A stretch of 64,000 nt of DNA from an uncultured Dorea sp. (GCA_910578455.1 CAJTQA010000003.1:1-64000), one strand, 5' to 3'. Counted from the first letter of the stretch, positions 26,067 to 35,848 are shown. A program made the numbers and translations. The notes: generated from the sequence alone by a model not told the origin.

Positions 26067-27713
26067 ATGAGTAAAAAGGCAAAAAAGATATATGTAGTGG
26101 GGCATAAAAACCCGGATACGGACTCTGTCTGTTCTGCGATTGCATATGCGGAGCTCAAGCGCAGGGTGACCGGGGACGAATACGTGGCAAGGCGGGCCGG
26201 ACAGATCAATGAAGAGACGCATTACGTGCTGAAAAAATTCGGGGTGGACGTTCCGGGGCTCCTGCAAAATGTTAAGCTTCAGGTGAAGGATATGGATATC
26301 CACAAGATCGACGGCGTGGCTCCGAATGTGTCGATTAAAGAGGCGTGGGAAAAGATGAAGGAAAATCACGTTAAGACCCTGCCCGTCATCAAAGATGATG
26401 AGCTTGCCGGAGTGATCTCCACCGGAGACATCGCTACGTCATACATGGATATCTATGATAACAAAGAGCTTTCTTCAGCCAGGACGCAGTACCGCAACAT
26501 TGTGGAGACGCTGGACGGAAAGATGATTACGGGAAACGAGCATGGGTATTTTGCCAAGGGGAAAGTTACGGTAGGAGCGTCTAACGATGAGCTTATGAGA
26601 GAGTTTATCGAAAAAGACGATCTTGTGATCTTGGGCAACAGGCCGGAGGCGCAGGCATGCGCTATCAATATCGACGCAAGCTGCATGGTTGTGTGCCAGG
26701 ATGCGGACATCTCCGCGGAGCTCATTAAGAAAGCAGAAGAGCAGAGCATCGTGATCATCCGCACTCCCCATGATACATATACGGTGGCAAGGCTTATCAA
26801 CCAGAGCATACCGGTCAAATATTTTATGAGCAAAGGGTCTCTTGTAACGGTACAGATGAGCGACTATGTGGATGATATCAAGGATCTGATGACGAAACAT
26901 AAATTCCGTGATTTCCCGATTCTTGACCGGCACGGCAGATTCCGGGGATTTATCTCCCGGCGGCGCTTTCTGAACGTGAAGAAAAAGCAGGTTATATTAG
27001 TGGATCACAATGAGAGGTCTCAGGCGGTTGACGGGATTGAGGAGGCCGACATCATAGAGATTATCGACCATCACAGGCTGGGAAACATCGAGACTATGGG
27101 GCCGGTGTTTTTCCGGAACCAGCCGGTAGGCTGTACGGCCACCATCATCACTCAGATGTACGAGGAGGCCGGAGTGAAGATACCGGCGAATATCGCAGGG
27201 CTTCTGTGCAGCGCCATTATCTCGGACACCCTTTTATTCCGCTCGCCCACATGTACGGCGGTTGATGAGAAGACGGCAGGGAAACTGGCGAAGATTGCCA
27301 GGATAGACATGGAAAAATTCTCCATGGAGATGTTTAACGCAGGCAGCAGCCTCAAGGGAAAAAGCGCAAAAGAGATATTGTTTCAGGATTTCAAGCAGTT
27401 TACGGTGGGAGAGACGGTATTTGGCGTAGGGCAGATCAACTCTATGAACAGGGAAGAGCTGGAAGAGGTAAAGGAGATGCTTACGCCGTATCTTCCGAAA
27501 GCGCTGGAGGCAGAGAAACTGTCCATGATCTATTTTATGCTGACGGACATCCTGAAGGAGTCGACGGAGCTTTTGTGCAGCGGCATAGGGGCCAGGAGCA
27601 ATATTGTCAGTGCGTTCGACCTCCCGGAAGACACGGATAAGATTGTCTTAAGCGGAGTGGTGTCGAGAAAGAAACAGCTGATTCCGACTCTTGTGGCGTC
27701 CTTGCAGCAGTAA
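26067..27713 (+). CDS. Manganese-dependent inorganic pyrophosphatase with CBS and DRTGG domains
   Basis: 548 residues from ATG 26067 behind AAAGGAG. This family II (DHH) enzyme hydrolyses pyrophosphate. The DHH core is split: VGHKNPDTDSVCSAIAY at the N-terminus, DHNERSQ and DHHRLGNIETMGP at about 310-345, and the DHHA2 substrate domain at the end, with SRKKQLIP. Between them lies the regulatory insert, CBS 1 (about 85-130), DRTGG (about 150-250) and CBS 2 (about 255-300), which binds adenine nucleotides in relatives. Nucleotide control of activity is therefore expected. Confidence 0.93.
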   Translation: MSKKAKKIYVVGHKNPDTDSVCSAIAYAELKRRVTGDEYVARRAGQINEETHYVLKKFGVDVPGLLQNVKLQVKDMDIHKIDGVAPNVSIKEAWEKMKENHVKTLPVIKDDELAGVISTGDIATSYMDIYDNKELSSARTQYRNIVETLDGKMITGNEHGYFAKGKVTVGASNDELMREFIEKDDLVILGNRPEAQACAINIDASCMVVCQDADISAELIKKAEEQSIVIIRTPHDTYTVARLINQSIPVKYFMSKGSLVTVQMSDYVDDIKDLMTKHKFRDFPILDRHGRFRGFISRRRFLNVKKKQVILVDHNERSQAVDGIEEADIIEIIDHHRLGNIETMGPVFFRNQPVGCTATIITQMYEEAGVKIPANIAGLLCSAIISDTLLFRSPTCTAVDEKTAGKLAKIARIDMEKFSMEMFNAGSSLKGKSAKEILFQDFKQFTVGETVFGVGQINSMNREELEEVKEMLTPYLPKALEAEKLSMIYFMLTDILKESTELLCSGIGARSNIVSAFDLPEDTDKIVLSGVVSRKKQLIPTLVASLQQ

Positions 27714-27725
27714 AGGAGTGAGAAG

Positions 27726-28301
27726 ATGGGAAAACAGATTTGGAAACCAGGGAATATGCTGTATCCGCTGCCGGCGGTGATGGTGAGCACGGCGGACCGG
27801 AATGGAGAGGACAATATCATAACGGTAGCATGGACAGGTACGGTATGCACCAACCCGGCCATGCTGTATATCTCCGTTCGCCCGGAGAGGTATTCTTACC
27901 ATATGATAAGGGAGAGCGGGGAATTTGCGGTGAACTTGACGACGGAGCGGCTGGCGAAGGCGACGGACTGGTGCGGCGTCCGCTCAGGAAGAGATGCGGA
28001 TAAGTGGAAAGAAACCGGGCTTACGAGAGGAAAGGCAGAGAGACTGCAGTTTGCCCCGGTCATTGAAGAATGTCCGGTAAACATAGAATGCCGGGTCACG
28101 GAAGTAAAGGAGCTTGGCTCCCACCATATGTTCCTGGCAGAGGTGCTGGCAGTCCAGGCGGAGGAGGAGTGCATGAGGGAGGACGGGAAGTTCGAGCTGA
28201 ATTCTGCCGGGCTTATCGCATATTCCCACGGGGAATATTTTTCCCTTGGCGAATCCCATGGGAGATTCGGGTGGAGCGTGAAAAAAGAGAAAAAGAGATA
28301 A
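27726..28301 (+). CDS. Flavin reductase-like FMN-binding protein
   Basis: 191 residues, starting 12 bp after the pyrophosphatase stop behind GGAGTGAG. The split-barrel flavin reductase fold is indicated by YPLPAVMVSTADRNGEDNII, NPAMLYISVRPERYSY and EFAVNLTTERL. A cysteine (DWCGVRSGRDADKW) marks the flavoredoxin-like subgroup. It probably binds FMN and acts in electron transfer or reduction of an unknown substrate. It may be cotranscribed with the pyrophosphatase. Confidence 0.85.
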   Translation: MGKQIWKPGNMLYPLPAVMVSTADRNGEDNIITVAWTGTVCTNPAMLYISVRPERYSYHMIRESGEFAVNLTTERLAKATDWCGVRSGRDADKWKETGLTRGKAERLQFAPVIEECPVNIECRVTEVKELGSHHMFLAEVLAVQAEEECMREDGKFELNSAGLIAYSHGEYFSLGESHGRFGWSVKKEKKR

Positions 28302-28311
28302 AATGCAGAAA

Positions 28312-28352
28312 AATAAAAATGCTGTGACGCATCACAGCATTTTTATTTTTTG
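28312..28352. terminator. Bidirectional terminator
   Basis: Stem AAAAATGCTGTGA / TCACAGCATTTTT with a four-base loop and A/T runs on both sides. It serves the flavin reductase and the convergent MATE gene. Confidence 0.88.
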
Positions 28353-29705
28353 CCTGTAGATTCGTATGAATAAGAGCGTACACAGCAGCACCGATACAAG
28401 CTCGGCGATGGGGAATGACCACCACACGGCGGACAGCCCGAATATTTTTGCTGAGATGTAAGCAACCGGAAGGATGACGAACAACTGCCTTGCCGCTGAT
28501 ACGATCAGGCTGTAAACACCGTTTCCGAGAGCCTGGAAGGTAGAGCTTATGATAATGCTGTACCCTGCAAGCACAAAGTGGAGGCTGATGATCCTGAGCG
28601 CCGGCACGCCGATGGACAGCATATTCTCCGATGCGCTGAAAAGCGCCGACAGGAGAAATGAGGGGCATGCAAGGAAGACAATGCACCCTGCTGCCATGAT
28701 AGACATGGCAATGGCAACGCTCATTTTTATCGCCTGCGTGATGCGCCGCTGCCGCCGCGCGCCGTAATTGTACGCGATAATGGGGATCATGCCGTTGTTC
28801 AGACCGAAGATAGGCATGAAGATAAAGCTCTGCAGCTTAAAGTATACCCCGAATACGGCTGCTGCCGTCGAGGAGAACATGAGCAGTATCTTATTAAATC
28901 CGAAGGTCATGACAGAACCGATGGACTGCATGATGATGGACGGGATGCCTACCTTATATATAATGGCGATGGTTTTTTTGTGGGGGCGGAATCCGCGGAA
29001 ATCTACATGGATTTCCTTGTTTTTTGTCCGGTTGAAGTAGACGGACATGAGCACGGCGATAACCTGCCCGGTCACTGTGGCGACAGCGGCGCCTGCAACT
29101 TCCAACCGCGGGAAACCGAAAAGCCCGAATATCATGATGGGATCCAGGATGATGTTGATGATCGCCCCGGTTCCCTGGGTGACCATGTTGTAAAAGGTCT
29201 TCCCCGTGGACTGCATGAGCCTCTCGAAGGTAATCTGCAGGAAGATGCCGGCGGACAGGACGGTAATGATCCTTAAATATTGTGTGCCATAGTTTATGAT
29301 AACCGGGTTGTCCGTCTGAAGGGTAAAAAACAGCCGGGAACCAAAAAAACCTGCGGCGGCAAATACGATGCAGCTTACGATGGCAAGGAAAAGGCCGTTA
29401 GTTGCGGCCCTATCTGCCCCTTCAAAGTCTTTTTCGCCCAGGTTCCTTGAGAGCAGCGCATTGATGCCGACACCGGTTCCGCCGGAGATGGCGATCATCA
29501 GCGTCTGTACCGGGAATGCCAGAGATACGGCAGTGAGGGCGTCCTCGCTTAGCTTGGCAACGAACATGCTGTCAACAATATTGTAAAGCGCCTGCACAAG
29601 CATGGAGAGCATCATAGGCAGCGACATGGTGATTAACAGTTTCGGAACAGGCATGACGCCCATCTTATTTTCCGGGGCATCTGTTTGCTTTTGTATGTCA
29701 GACAT
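28332..29705 (-). CDS. MATE-family multidrug/cation antiporter
   Basis: 457 residues with twelve hydrophobic segments in two similar halves. Family features are the N-terminal PKLLITMSLPMMLSMLVQALYN, DSMFVAKLSEDALTAVSLAF and the half-2 QSFIFMPIFGLNNGMIPIIAYN stretch. It exports cationic compounds using a Na+ or H+ gradient. An AGGAGG site precedes the ATG, and the promoter is at 29736. Confidence 0.92.
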   Translation of the reverse strand: MSDIQKQTDAPENKMGVMPVPKLLITMSLPMMLSMLVQALYNIVDSMFVAKLSEDALTAVSLAFPVQTLMIAISGGTGVGINALLSRNLGEKDFEGADRAATNGLFLAIVSCIVFAAAGFFGSRLFFTLQTDNPVIINYGTQYLRIITVLSAGIFLQITFERLMQSTGKTFYNMVTQGTGAIINIILDPIMIFGLFGFPRLEVAGAAVATVTGQVIAVLMSVYFNRTKNKEIHVDFRGFRPHKKTIAIIYKVGIPSIIMQSIGSVMTFGFNKILLMFSSTAAAVFGVYFKLQSFIFMPIFGLNNGMIPIIAYNYGARRQRRITQAIKMSVAIAMSIMAAGCIVFLACPSFLLSALFSASENMLSIGVPALRIISLHFVLAGYSIIISSTFQALGNGVYSLIVSAARQLFVILPVAYISAKIFGLSAVWWSFPIAELVSVLLCTLLFIRIYRQKIKML

Positions 29706-29735
29706 TTAAAAACCTCCTTTAAATATGCATTGGCT

Positions 29736-29764
29736 ATTATATCATTCATATATTTATAATGCAA
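29736..29764 (-). promoter_or_regulatory. Promoter of the MATE gene
   Basis: On the reverse strand TTGCAT (29764-29759) and TATAAT (29741-29736) are 17 bp apart. Confidence 0.65.
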
Positions 29765-29784
29765 TGGTTAAAAGAGGAGAGAAA

Positions 29785-30513
29785 ATGGTGGGCAGTATAA
29801 AAACAGACCTTAAAGGGCGGGAAGAACGGCATGCCATCCGCAGCCTGTGCGCGGTGCTGTATTTATTTATTGTACTGAACATGCTTGGGATCGGCATTGA
29901 TTTACATGGGGAAGACAAAAGGGAGGCGGTTCTGGCGGCGGGGGAGGCGGTGTCGGAGAAACCGAAGATCGCGCTTACCTTTGACGACGGGCCGAACCCG
30001 GCGTGTACAGGGAACCTTCTTGACGGACTGAAAAAGAGAGGCGTGAAAGCGACTTTTTTCGTGCTAGGCAGAAACGTTAAGAAATATCCGAAACTGGTAA
30101 AGCGCATCAGCGAGGAGGGGCATCTGATCGGAAACCACACGTATGACCATATCGAGCTTAATAAAGTGCCGGAGGAGAAGGCGAGAAAAGAGATCAAAAA
30201 GGCAAACAAGGCAGTCCGTAAAGTGACCGGGAAAAATCCGGAGTACATGAGGCCTCCTTATGGAGAGTGCAGCAGGAAACTGGAGGATTCGCTGGACATG
30301 ATACTCGTGCGCTGGACCATAGACCCGCTGGACTGGAAAACGGAAAATACAGATGAAATCGTAAATAAGGTAGTGACGGAAGCAGAGGAAAATGCTATTA
30401 TCTTATTGCACGACTGTTATGATACGTCAGTCGACGCGGCGCTTAAGATTATAGATACGCTTGAGAAGGAAGGCTATGAGTTCGTGACAGTGGATGAACT
30501 GCTTCTGAATTAG
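29785..30513 (+). CDS. Polysaccharide deacetylase (NodB domain), membrane-anchored
   Basis: 242 residues from ATG 29785 behind GAGGAG. One N-terminal hydrophobic segment (about 22-39) anchors it outside the cell. The NodB domain follows. Motif 1 is ALTFDDGPNP with the catalytic and metal aspartates. Motif 2 is GNHTYDH with the two metal histidines, motif 3 is MRPPYGE, motif 4 is WTIDPLDWK and motif 5 is ILLHDCY. It probably N-deacetylates peptidoglycan or another surface glycan, as in PdaA/PgdA-type enzymes. It lies 18 bp before rarA. Confidence 0.92.
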   Translation: MVGSIKTDLKGREERHAIRSLCAVLYLFIVLNMLGIGIDLHGEDKREAVLAAGEAVSEKPKIALTFDDGPNPACTGNLLDGLKKRGVKATFFVLGRNVKKYPKLVKRISEEGHLIGNHTYDHIELNKVPEEKARKEIKKANKAVRKVTGKNPEYMRPPYGECSRKLEDSLDMILVRWTIDPLDWKTENTDEIVNKVVTEAEENAIILLHDCYDTSVDAALKIIDTLEKEGYEFVTVDELLLN

Positions 30514-30531
30514 GCATGGGAGAGACGGAAG

Positions 30532-31845
30532 ATGGATTTATTTGATTATATGCGGGAAAAAAATATGGATCGGGAGGCTCCGCTGGCATCAAGGCTCAGG
30601 CCGGAAACGCTGGACGAGGTGGTGGGCCAGCAGCATATCATAGGAAAGGATAAGCTCCTTTACCGGGCGATTAAAGCGGATAAGCTTGGCTCCATCATTT
30701 TTTACGGGCCTCCGGGCACGGGAAAGACGACGCTGGCAAAGGTCATCGCCAATACGACCAGTGCAAAATTTATGCAGATCAACGCTACCGTGGCGGGGAA
30801 AAAGGATATGGAGGAGGTGGTGCGCCAGGCAAAAGACATGCTTGGAATGTACCAGAAGAAAACTATATTATTCGTAGATGAGATACACCGGTTCAATAAG
30901 GGGCAGCAGGATTACCTTCTCCCGTTTGTGGAGGACGGCACGCTGGTCCTTATCGGGGCGACGACGGAGAACCCGTATTTTGAGGTGAACGGGGCTCTGA
31001 TCTCCCGCTCCAGTATCTTTGAGCTGCATCCTCTGGAAAAAGAGGATGTGAAGACCTTAATCCTGAGGGCGGTTACGGATACGGAAAAGGGGATGGGCAG
31101 TTTCGGCGCGGAGATTGATGAGGACGCGGCAGAGTTTCTTGCGGACGTCTCCGGGGGAGATGCCAGGAACGCGCTGAATGCGGTGGAGCTGGGCATCCTG
31201 ACGACAGAACGGTCGGCGGACGGGAAGATACATCTGACTCTTGGCGTGGCATCCGAATGCATCCAGAAACGGGCGGTGCGCTACGACAAGACAGGAGATA
31301 ACCATTATGACACGATATCGGCTTTTATCAAGAGCATGAGAGGGTCCGACCCGGATGCGGCGGTATTTTATCTGGCAAAGATGCTTTATGCGGGCGAGGA
31401 TATAAAATTTATCGCCAGGAGGATCATGATCTGTGCGTCGGAGGACGTGGGGAATGCAGATCCTATGGCGCTTACCGTGGCAGTCTCCGCAGCGCAGGCA
31501 GTGGAGCGGATCGGGATGCCGGAGGCGCAGATCATCCTGTCGCAGGCTGTCCTGTACGTGGCGACTGCGCCCAAGAGCAATTCGGCATGCAACGCGGTCT
31601 TTTCGGCGGCGGAATGTGTAAGGAGCCGCGGGACGACGGTTCCAGCCCATCTGCAGGACGGGCATTACAAAGGCTCTAAGAGCCTGGGGAGGGGAACCGG
31701 GTATAAATACGCCCATGATTATCCAAAGCACTACGTCCGCCAGCAGTACCTGCCGGAAGAGATTGCTGACGCCAGGTTTTATGAGCCGGGGGATAATGGG
31801 TACGAGAAAAAGATAAAAGCGTGGATGGAATATATCAGGGAGTAA
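30532..31845 (+). CDS. rarA: Replication-associated recombination protein A
   Basis: 437 residues. This AAA+ ATPase acts at stalled replication forks. Walker A is FYGPPGTGKTTLA at about residue 60, and Walker B is ILFVDEIHRFNKGQQD. Sensor 1 is IGATTENPYFEVN and sensor 2 is SGGDARNALNAVE. The C-terminal tetramerisation region has GSDPDAAVFYLAKML and YKYAHDYP. Length and order of motifs are normal for MgsA/RarA. Confidence 0.95.
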   Translation: MDLFDYMREKNMDREAPLASRLRPETLDEVVGQQHIIGKDKLLYRAIKADKLGSIIFYGPPGTGKTTLAKVIANTTSAKFMQINATVAGKKDMEEVVRQAKDMLGMYQKKTILFVDEIHRFNKGQQDYLLPFVEDGTLVLIGATTENPYFEVNGALISRSSIFELHPLEKEDVKTLILRAVTDTEKGMGSFGAEIDEDAAEFLADVSGGDARNALNAVELGILTTERSADGKIHLTLGVASECIQKRAVRYDKTGDNHYDTISAFIKSMRGSDPDAAVFYLAKMLYAGEDIKFIARRIMICASEDVGNADPMALTVAVSAAQAVERIGMPEAQIILSQAVLYVATAPKSNSACNAVFSAAECVRSRGTTVPAHLQDGHYKGSKSLGRGTGYKYAHDYPKHYVRQQYLPEEIADARFYEPGDNGYEKKIKAWMEYIRE

Positions 31846-31887
31846 GCACGGATAAGAAGAACCATTATTATACTAGGAGGAGATACG

Positions 31888-32370
31888 ATGAAAGAGAAGG
31901 TAACATTCCGTTATGCACAAAGAGAGGATGCACCGTTAATCATGGAGTTTGTGAAGGCGCTGGCAGAATATGAAAAGATGCCGGAGCTGGTGCGCGCTTC
32001 GGAAAAAGATTTGGAGGAGTGGCTGTTTGATAAGAAACGGGCGGAGGTGCTTTTTTTGGCAGTGTCCGGCAAAGAGGCAGGATTCGCGCTGTTCTTTGAC
32101 AGCTTTGCATCATACCCGGGGAAAGGCGGCATCTATTTGGACGACCTGTACATAAAACCGGAGTACAGGGGAAAGGGCTATGGAAAGGCATTGTTCCGGA
32201 AACTGGCACAGATAACAAAAGAGAGGGGCGGCATGAGGATTGAATGGCTGTGCCTTAAGAGCAACCTGCCAAGTATCGGGTTTTATGAATCCATGGGCGG
32301 GAGGCAGATGGAGATGAGCACCACTTTCCGTCTTGAGAATGATGCACTTGAGAAATTGGCGGAAGAGTAG
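31888..32370 (+). CDS. GNAT-family N-acetyltransferase
   Basis: 160 residues behind an AGGAGG site. The acetyl-CoA-binding motif A is LYIKPEYRGKGYGKALFRKL at about 93-112. Motif B includes WLCLKSNLPSIGFYESMGG. The N-terminal VTFRYAQREDAPLIMEFVKALAEYEK resembles the spermidine/diamine acetyltransferase branch. The substrate cannot be told from sequence alone. Confidence 0.88.
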   Translation: MKEKVTFRYAQREDAPLIMEFVKALAEYEKMPELVRASEKDLEEWLFDKKRAEVLFLAVSGKEAGFALFFDSFASYPGKGGIYLDDLYIKPEYRGKGYGKALFRKLAQITKERGGMRIEWLCLKSNLPSIGFYESMGGRQMEMSTTFRLENDALEKLAEE

Positions 32371-32416
32371 TATAATTTTACATGTAATGAATACAGTAAG
32401 CTGGGAGGAAACAAAG

Positions 32417-32719
32417 ATGAAGATTTATGATGCAGTGAACAAGACAGAGGTAGAGGTTGACGGAACAAAGGGCCTGATTCAGATCATGAAGGACGGACGC
32501 CAGGTTGACATCTATCTGAAAGAGAAGAAATCCGATGAGGATGGCTACATGAGCTGGGATGTGGAGCATTGGTCAAGCGTGGACGGGAAGAGATTTATCC
32601 GGTGCTATTCCTTGGAGGGAAGAGTTCTCGGCGAATCTACGGGGCATAATATCTATGACCTTGAGAATGAGTTTAAGCCGGAGGATGCGGCGATGGTCGA
32701 GAAGGTGGAGCTGAGCTAA
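32417..32719 (+). CDS. Small hypothetical protein
   Basis: 100 residues behind GGGAGGA. The sequence is soluble and strand-rich, with MKIYDAVNKTEVEVDGTKGL at the start, then SWDVEHWSSVDGKRFIRCYS. It has no cysteine cluster, signal or membrane helix. I do not recognise a named family. It lies between the GNAT gene and the Uma2 gene in the same direction and may be cotranscribed with either. Confidence 0.7.
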   Translation: MKIYDAVNKTEVEVDGTKGLIQIMKDGRQVDIYLKEKKSDEDGYMSWDVEHWSSVDGKRFIRCYSLEGRVLGESTGHNIYDLENEFKPEDAAMVEKVELS

Positions 32720-32752
32720 AGAATCAGAGCCGGAGGTGCGGGAGTGAATGTA

Positions 32753-33283
32753 ATGAGAAAAGAAGAATTTTATACCGTTGATGACATCTATGCGCTGCCT
32801 GAGGGGGAACGTGCGGAGCTGATTGACGGGAGGATTTATTACATGGCACCTCCCGGCTGGAAACATCAGAAACTCAGCATGTTCTTATCAATGGAGATAT
32901 CTTCTTATATAAAGAAGGCGGGCGGAGGATGTGAAATATTGGCAGCCCCCTTTGCCGTGTTTTTAAATGCTGATGACTTGAATTATGTAGAGCCTGATAT
33001 CTCGGTCATCTGCGACCAATCAAAACTGGATGAAAAAGGATGTCATGGCGCTCCTGACTGGATTATTGAAATCGTATCGCCAGGCAGCAGAACCATGGAT
33101 TATATGACAAAATTATTCAAATACCGTACAGCAGGAGTCAGGGAGTACTGGATTGTTGATCCGGAAAAGAGTATGGTAATGGTATATGCATTTGAACAGG
33201 ACAGGGCAGAACAATATTTATTTGGAACGGATATACCAGTAGGAATTTATGACGGATTTCAGATAAACCTGGGAACACAATAG
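32753..33283 (+). CDS. Uma2-family (DUF820) putative endonuclease
   Basis: 176 residues from ATG 32753; a GTG at 32744 is the alternative, and GGGAG lies 8 bp before the ATG. The domain has the restriction-endonuclease-like core: AELIDGRIYYMAPPGWKHQ, then NYVEPDISVIC and DWIIEIVSPGSRTMDY, where the Glu/Asp set marks the PD-(D/E)XK-type site. Such genes are often tied to mobile DNA, and their biological role is unproven. Confidence 0.85.
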   Translation: MRKEEFYTVDDIYALPEGERAELIDGRIYYMAPPGWKHQKLSMFLSMEISSYIKKAGGGCEILAAPFAVFLNADDLNYVEPDISVICDQSKLDEKGCHGAPDWIIEIVSPGSRTMDYMTKLFKYRTAGVREYWIVDPEKSMVMVYAFEQDRAEQYLFGTDIPVGIYDGFQINLGTQ

Positions 33284-33296
33284 TGTTCCCGGGTTT
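33265..33296. terminator. Bidirectional terminator
   Basis: Fourteen-base arms AAACCTGGGAACAC / GTGTTCCCGGGTTT (one G-T pair) with a four-base loop. They overlap the end of the Uma2 gene and precede the convergent glgB. Confidence 0.85.
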
Positions 33297-33297
33297 A

Positions 33298-35100
33298 TTA
33301 TTTTTCTGCGCTGACCAGACAGTAAACTGCTGAATACGGCGCGAGCGTGAGCACGGCCTTCTCTTTCTTAAGCTGGAGCACGGTCTTTTTTTCATAGGAT
33401 TTCTCTCCCCCGTAGATATCCCTGTCACTGGCGAGAAGGACGGTCAGCTCTCTTCCGCCCGGAACAGTCAGTTCAAAATCCTCCTGCTCCTTATCGGAGA
33501 AATTAAAGACGGCGGCAATCCTCTCTTTTCCGTCAGTGCGTTCAAAAGCATAGATGCATCGTGCCTCCTGATGGCAGTCGAGCCATGTAAATCCTTTTTG
33601 TCCGTAATCTTCTGCAAAGAGAGCCGGGTGGGTTAGGTACAGCTTATTTAAGTCTTTCATAAAGCGGTGGAAGGAGTCGTGGCTTGGGTATTTTAACAGG
33701 AACCAGTCCTGCTCCTTTTTTTCATCCCATTCTCTTAGCTGTCCGATCTCATTTCCCATAAAATTCAGCTTTTTGCCGGGATGCGCGTACATATACATAT
33801 AAAAAGCACGAGCCTGGGGGAATTTGTCCTCGTAATCACCGCTCATCTTTTGGAGAATCGTAGCTTTCCCGTGTACTGTCTCATCATGAGAGAGGGGAAG
33901 AAGATACCGATCATTGTAGTAGTACATCATGGAAAAAGTGAGCTTATGGTAATGTTCGCTCCGGTATTCCGGTGCGGTGCGTAAATAGTCTAATGTGTCA
34001 TTCATCCAGCCCATATCCCATTTGTAGTCGAATCCAAGCCCGCCCTCAGAAACCGGCTTTGTGACGCCCGGGTAGGAGGTGGAGTCTTCAGCGGCAAGAA
34101 CGGCGGTGGGGTGCATGGCTTTAAGGCCCCGGTTCATCTCCCGGATAAAATCAACGGCAGTATTATTGACACCCCGGGCAGGCTCGCCCTGCCAATAGAT
34201 GATACGGCTAATGGCATCCATGCGGATACCGTCAGCATGATATTCTGTGAGCCAGTAGTTGGCTGCAGACTGTAAGAAACATCTCGTCTCCCCGCGGGAA
34301 TGCATGAAGTTGTAGCTTCCCCACTCACTAACGCCAACATCTTGATGGGGATATTCGAAAAGCGCTGTTCCGTCATAGTTTGCAAGGGCATATCCGTCCA
34401 CGGCAAAATGTACGGGAACGAAATCCATAATGACACCGATTTCATTCTGGTGGCAGGCATCGATAAATGCCATCAGCTCACAGGCTGTTCCGTAACGCGA
34501 GGTAGGTGCGAAGAACCCGGTATTCTGATAGCCCCATGATTCGTCGCATGGATGCTCGGAGAGGGGCATGATCTCAATATAGTTATAGCCGTATTCTTTC
34601 AGATAAGGAATCAGGATGTCTGTCATCTCCGTGTAAGAGTACCAGTCGTCAGCCCTGTCGGAAGGTTTCCTGAAAGAGCCGAAATGCAGCTCATAGATAT
34701 TAAACGGCGCGCTTTTGCAGTCTGTCCGCCTCTGCATCCATTTTTCATCTCTGAATTGATATGCCGATAAGTCACGCACGATGGAGGCGCTGTTCGGGCG
34801 CAGCTCCATGCCGAAACCGTAAGGGTCGCAGTGATCCGTGAAGGATCCGTCCTGCTTGTAGATGCGGTATTTGTACATCTGCCCGGGTTTTGCCGCTCCT
34901 GCGTAACATTCCCAGAAGTTGCCGTCGTGGACGCGGTTCATGGTCCACTCCTCCCAGCCGGTAAATTCACCGATGAGGGAAATTTTCGCGGCGCCTGGAG
35001 CAAAGGTGCGGAATATGACCCCTCCCCCAGGTTCGGTATGTGCGCCGAGAAATCTGTAAGCGTCAAATATTTTTCCTGTGTAAAATCCGTAAAAATCCAT
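33298..35100 (-). CDS. glgB: 1,4-alpha-glucan branching enzyme
   Basis: 600 residues from ATG 35100 (MDFYGFYTG) behind GGAGGACT; an upstream open frame has no support. A CBM48 domain (about 10-110) is followed by the GH13 barrel. The nucleophile is in DGIRMDAISRI, the acid/base in VLAAEDSTSYP and the transition-state Asp in LPLSHDETVHG, all typical of GlgB. It introduces alpha-1,6 branches into glycogen. No other glycogen gene is adjacent, and the length is slightly below the usual 620-730. Confidence 0.93.
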   Translation of the reverse strand: MDFYGFYTGKIFDAYRFLGAHTEPGGGVIFRTFAPGAAKISLIGEFTGWEEWTMNRVHDGNFWECYAGAAKPGQMYKYRIYKQDGSFTDHCDPYGFGMELRPNSASIVRDLSAYQFRDEKWMQRRTDCKSAPFNIYELHFGSFRKPSDRADDWYSYTEMTDILIPYLKEYGYNYIEIMPLSEHPCDESWGYQNTGFFAPTSRYGTACELMAFIDACHQNEIGVIMDFVPVHFAVDGYALANYDGTALFEYPHQDVGVSEWGSYNFMHSRGETRCFLQSAANYWLTEYHADGIRMDAISRIIYWQGEPARGVNNTAVDFIREMNRGLKAMHPTAVLAAEDSTSYPGVTKPVSEGGLGFDYKWDMGWMNDTLDYLRTAPEYRSEHYHKLTFSMMYYYNDRYLLPLSHDETVHGKATILQKMSGDYEDKFPQARAFYMYMYAHPGKKLNFMGNEIGQLREWDEKKEQDWFLLKYPSHDSFHRFMKDLNKLYLTHPALFAEDYGQKGFTWLDCHQEARCIYAFERTDGKERIAAVFNFSDKEQEDFELTVPGGRELTVLLASDRDIYGGEKSYEKKTVLQLKKEKAVLTLAPYSAVYCLVSAEK

Positions 35101-35232
35101 ATTGCCAGTCCTCCGGTAAAATAATAGACAGCAGTTGTTTTTCTGTGCTGTTTTGCTATAATAGTGCAGAGGGATTGCGAAGAGTAAAGCAATCCATAAC
35201 CTTATTATAGTAAAAATCAAAAGAGTTGGGCA

Positions 35233-35284
35233 CCGACAATTTCAGATGACAGTCGGATAACAGACGCTCGTCGGAAATTGTCGG
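35233..35284. promoter_or_regulatory. Inverted repeat between glgB and a TetR-type gene
   Basis: Arms CCGACAATTTC (35233-35243) and GAAATTGTCGG (35274-35284) are exact reverse complements 30 bp apart. They may bind the TetR-type regulator encoded 34 bp downstream. A role in transcript folding is equally possible. Confidence 0.4.
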
Positions 35285-35317
35285 GTTACAGAATGGTAAG
35301 AAAGGGAGGATGAATTT

Positions 35318-35848
35318 ATGGACCTGCGGATTGAAAAGACGGAAAATGCGATACGGAATGCATTTATACAGCTCCGGGCGAAAAAGGCTCTGGAGAAGAT
35401 TACCATAAAGGAGCTATGCGAGGCGGCGCTCATCCATAAATCTACATTTTACTCTCACTATCGAGATATCTATGACCTGTCCGATACGATGGAGACGGAG
35501 GTGGTGAAAAATATTACCGGCAGCATTCCGCTCGCCAGCCTTAATACTGCCAGCCTATCCCAGGTGACAAGGGAGCTGACTTACGGGTTTGTCGCCCAGA
35601 GCTCGCTTATCAATATCCTGTTTTCTGGAAATGAGAGGAGCCGCCTGGCTTACCGCATTGAGGAGAGCTTAAAGGAGATTATTTTTGAAAAATACCCCGG
35701 GTACAAGAATGACTTGAGATGGAATATCGTGCTAAGTTACTGCATCCAGGGGGCGTACTGGGCGTTCCAGGGCAGCCGGGGGCAAGACGTGAATGAGGTG
35801 ATCGCGGTCATCAGCGAGCTTACGGAGCGGGTTCAGCCGTTGTGCTGA
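35318..35848 (+). CDS. TetR/AcrR-family regulator (DhaS-like)
   Basis: 176 residues behind GGGAGGA. The helix-turn-helix occupies about 9-55: AIRNAFIQLRAKKALEKITI, KELCEAALIHKSTFYSHYRD. The C-terminal domain is of the TetR_C_8/DhaS type seen in Clostridia and Lactobacillales. Targets are unknown. The inverted repeat at 35233 is a candidate operator. Confidence 0.8.
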   Translation: MDLRIEKTENAIRNAFIQLRAKKALEKITIKELCEAALIHKSTFYSHYRDIYDLSDTMETEVVKNITGSIPLASLNTASLSQVTRELTYGFVAQSSLINILFSGNERSRLAYRIEESLKEIIFEKYPGYKNDLRWNIVLSYCIQGAYWAFQGSRGQDVNEVIAVISELTERVQPLC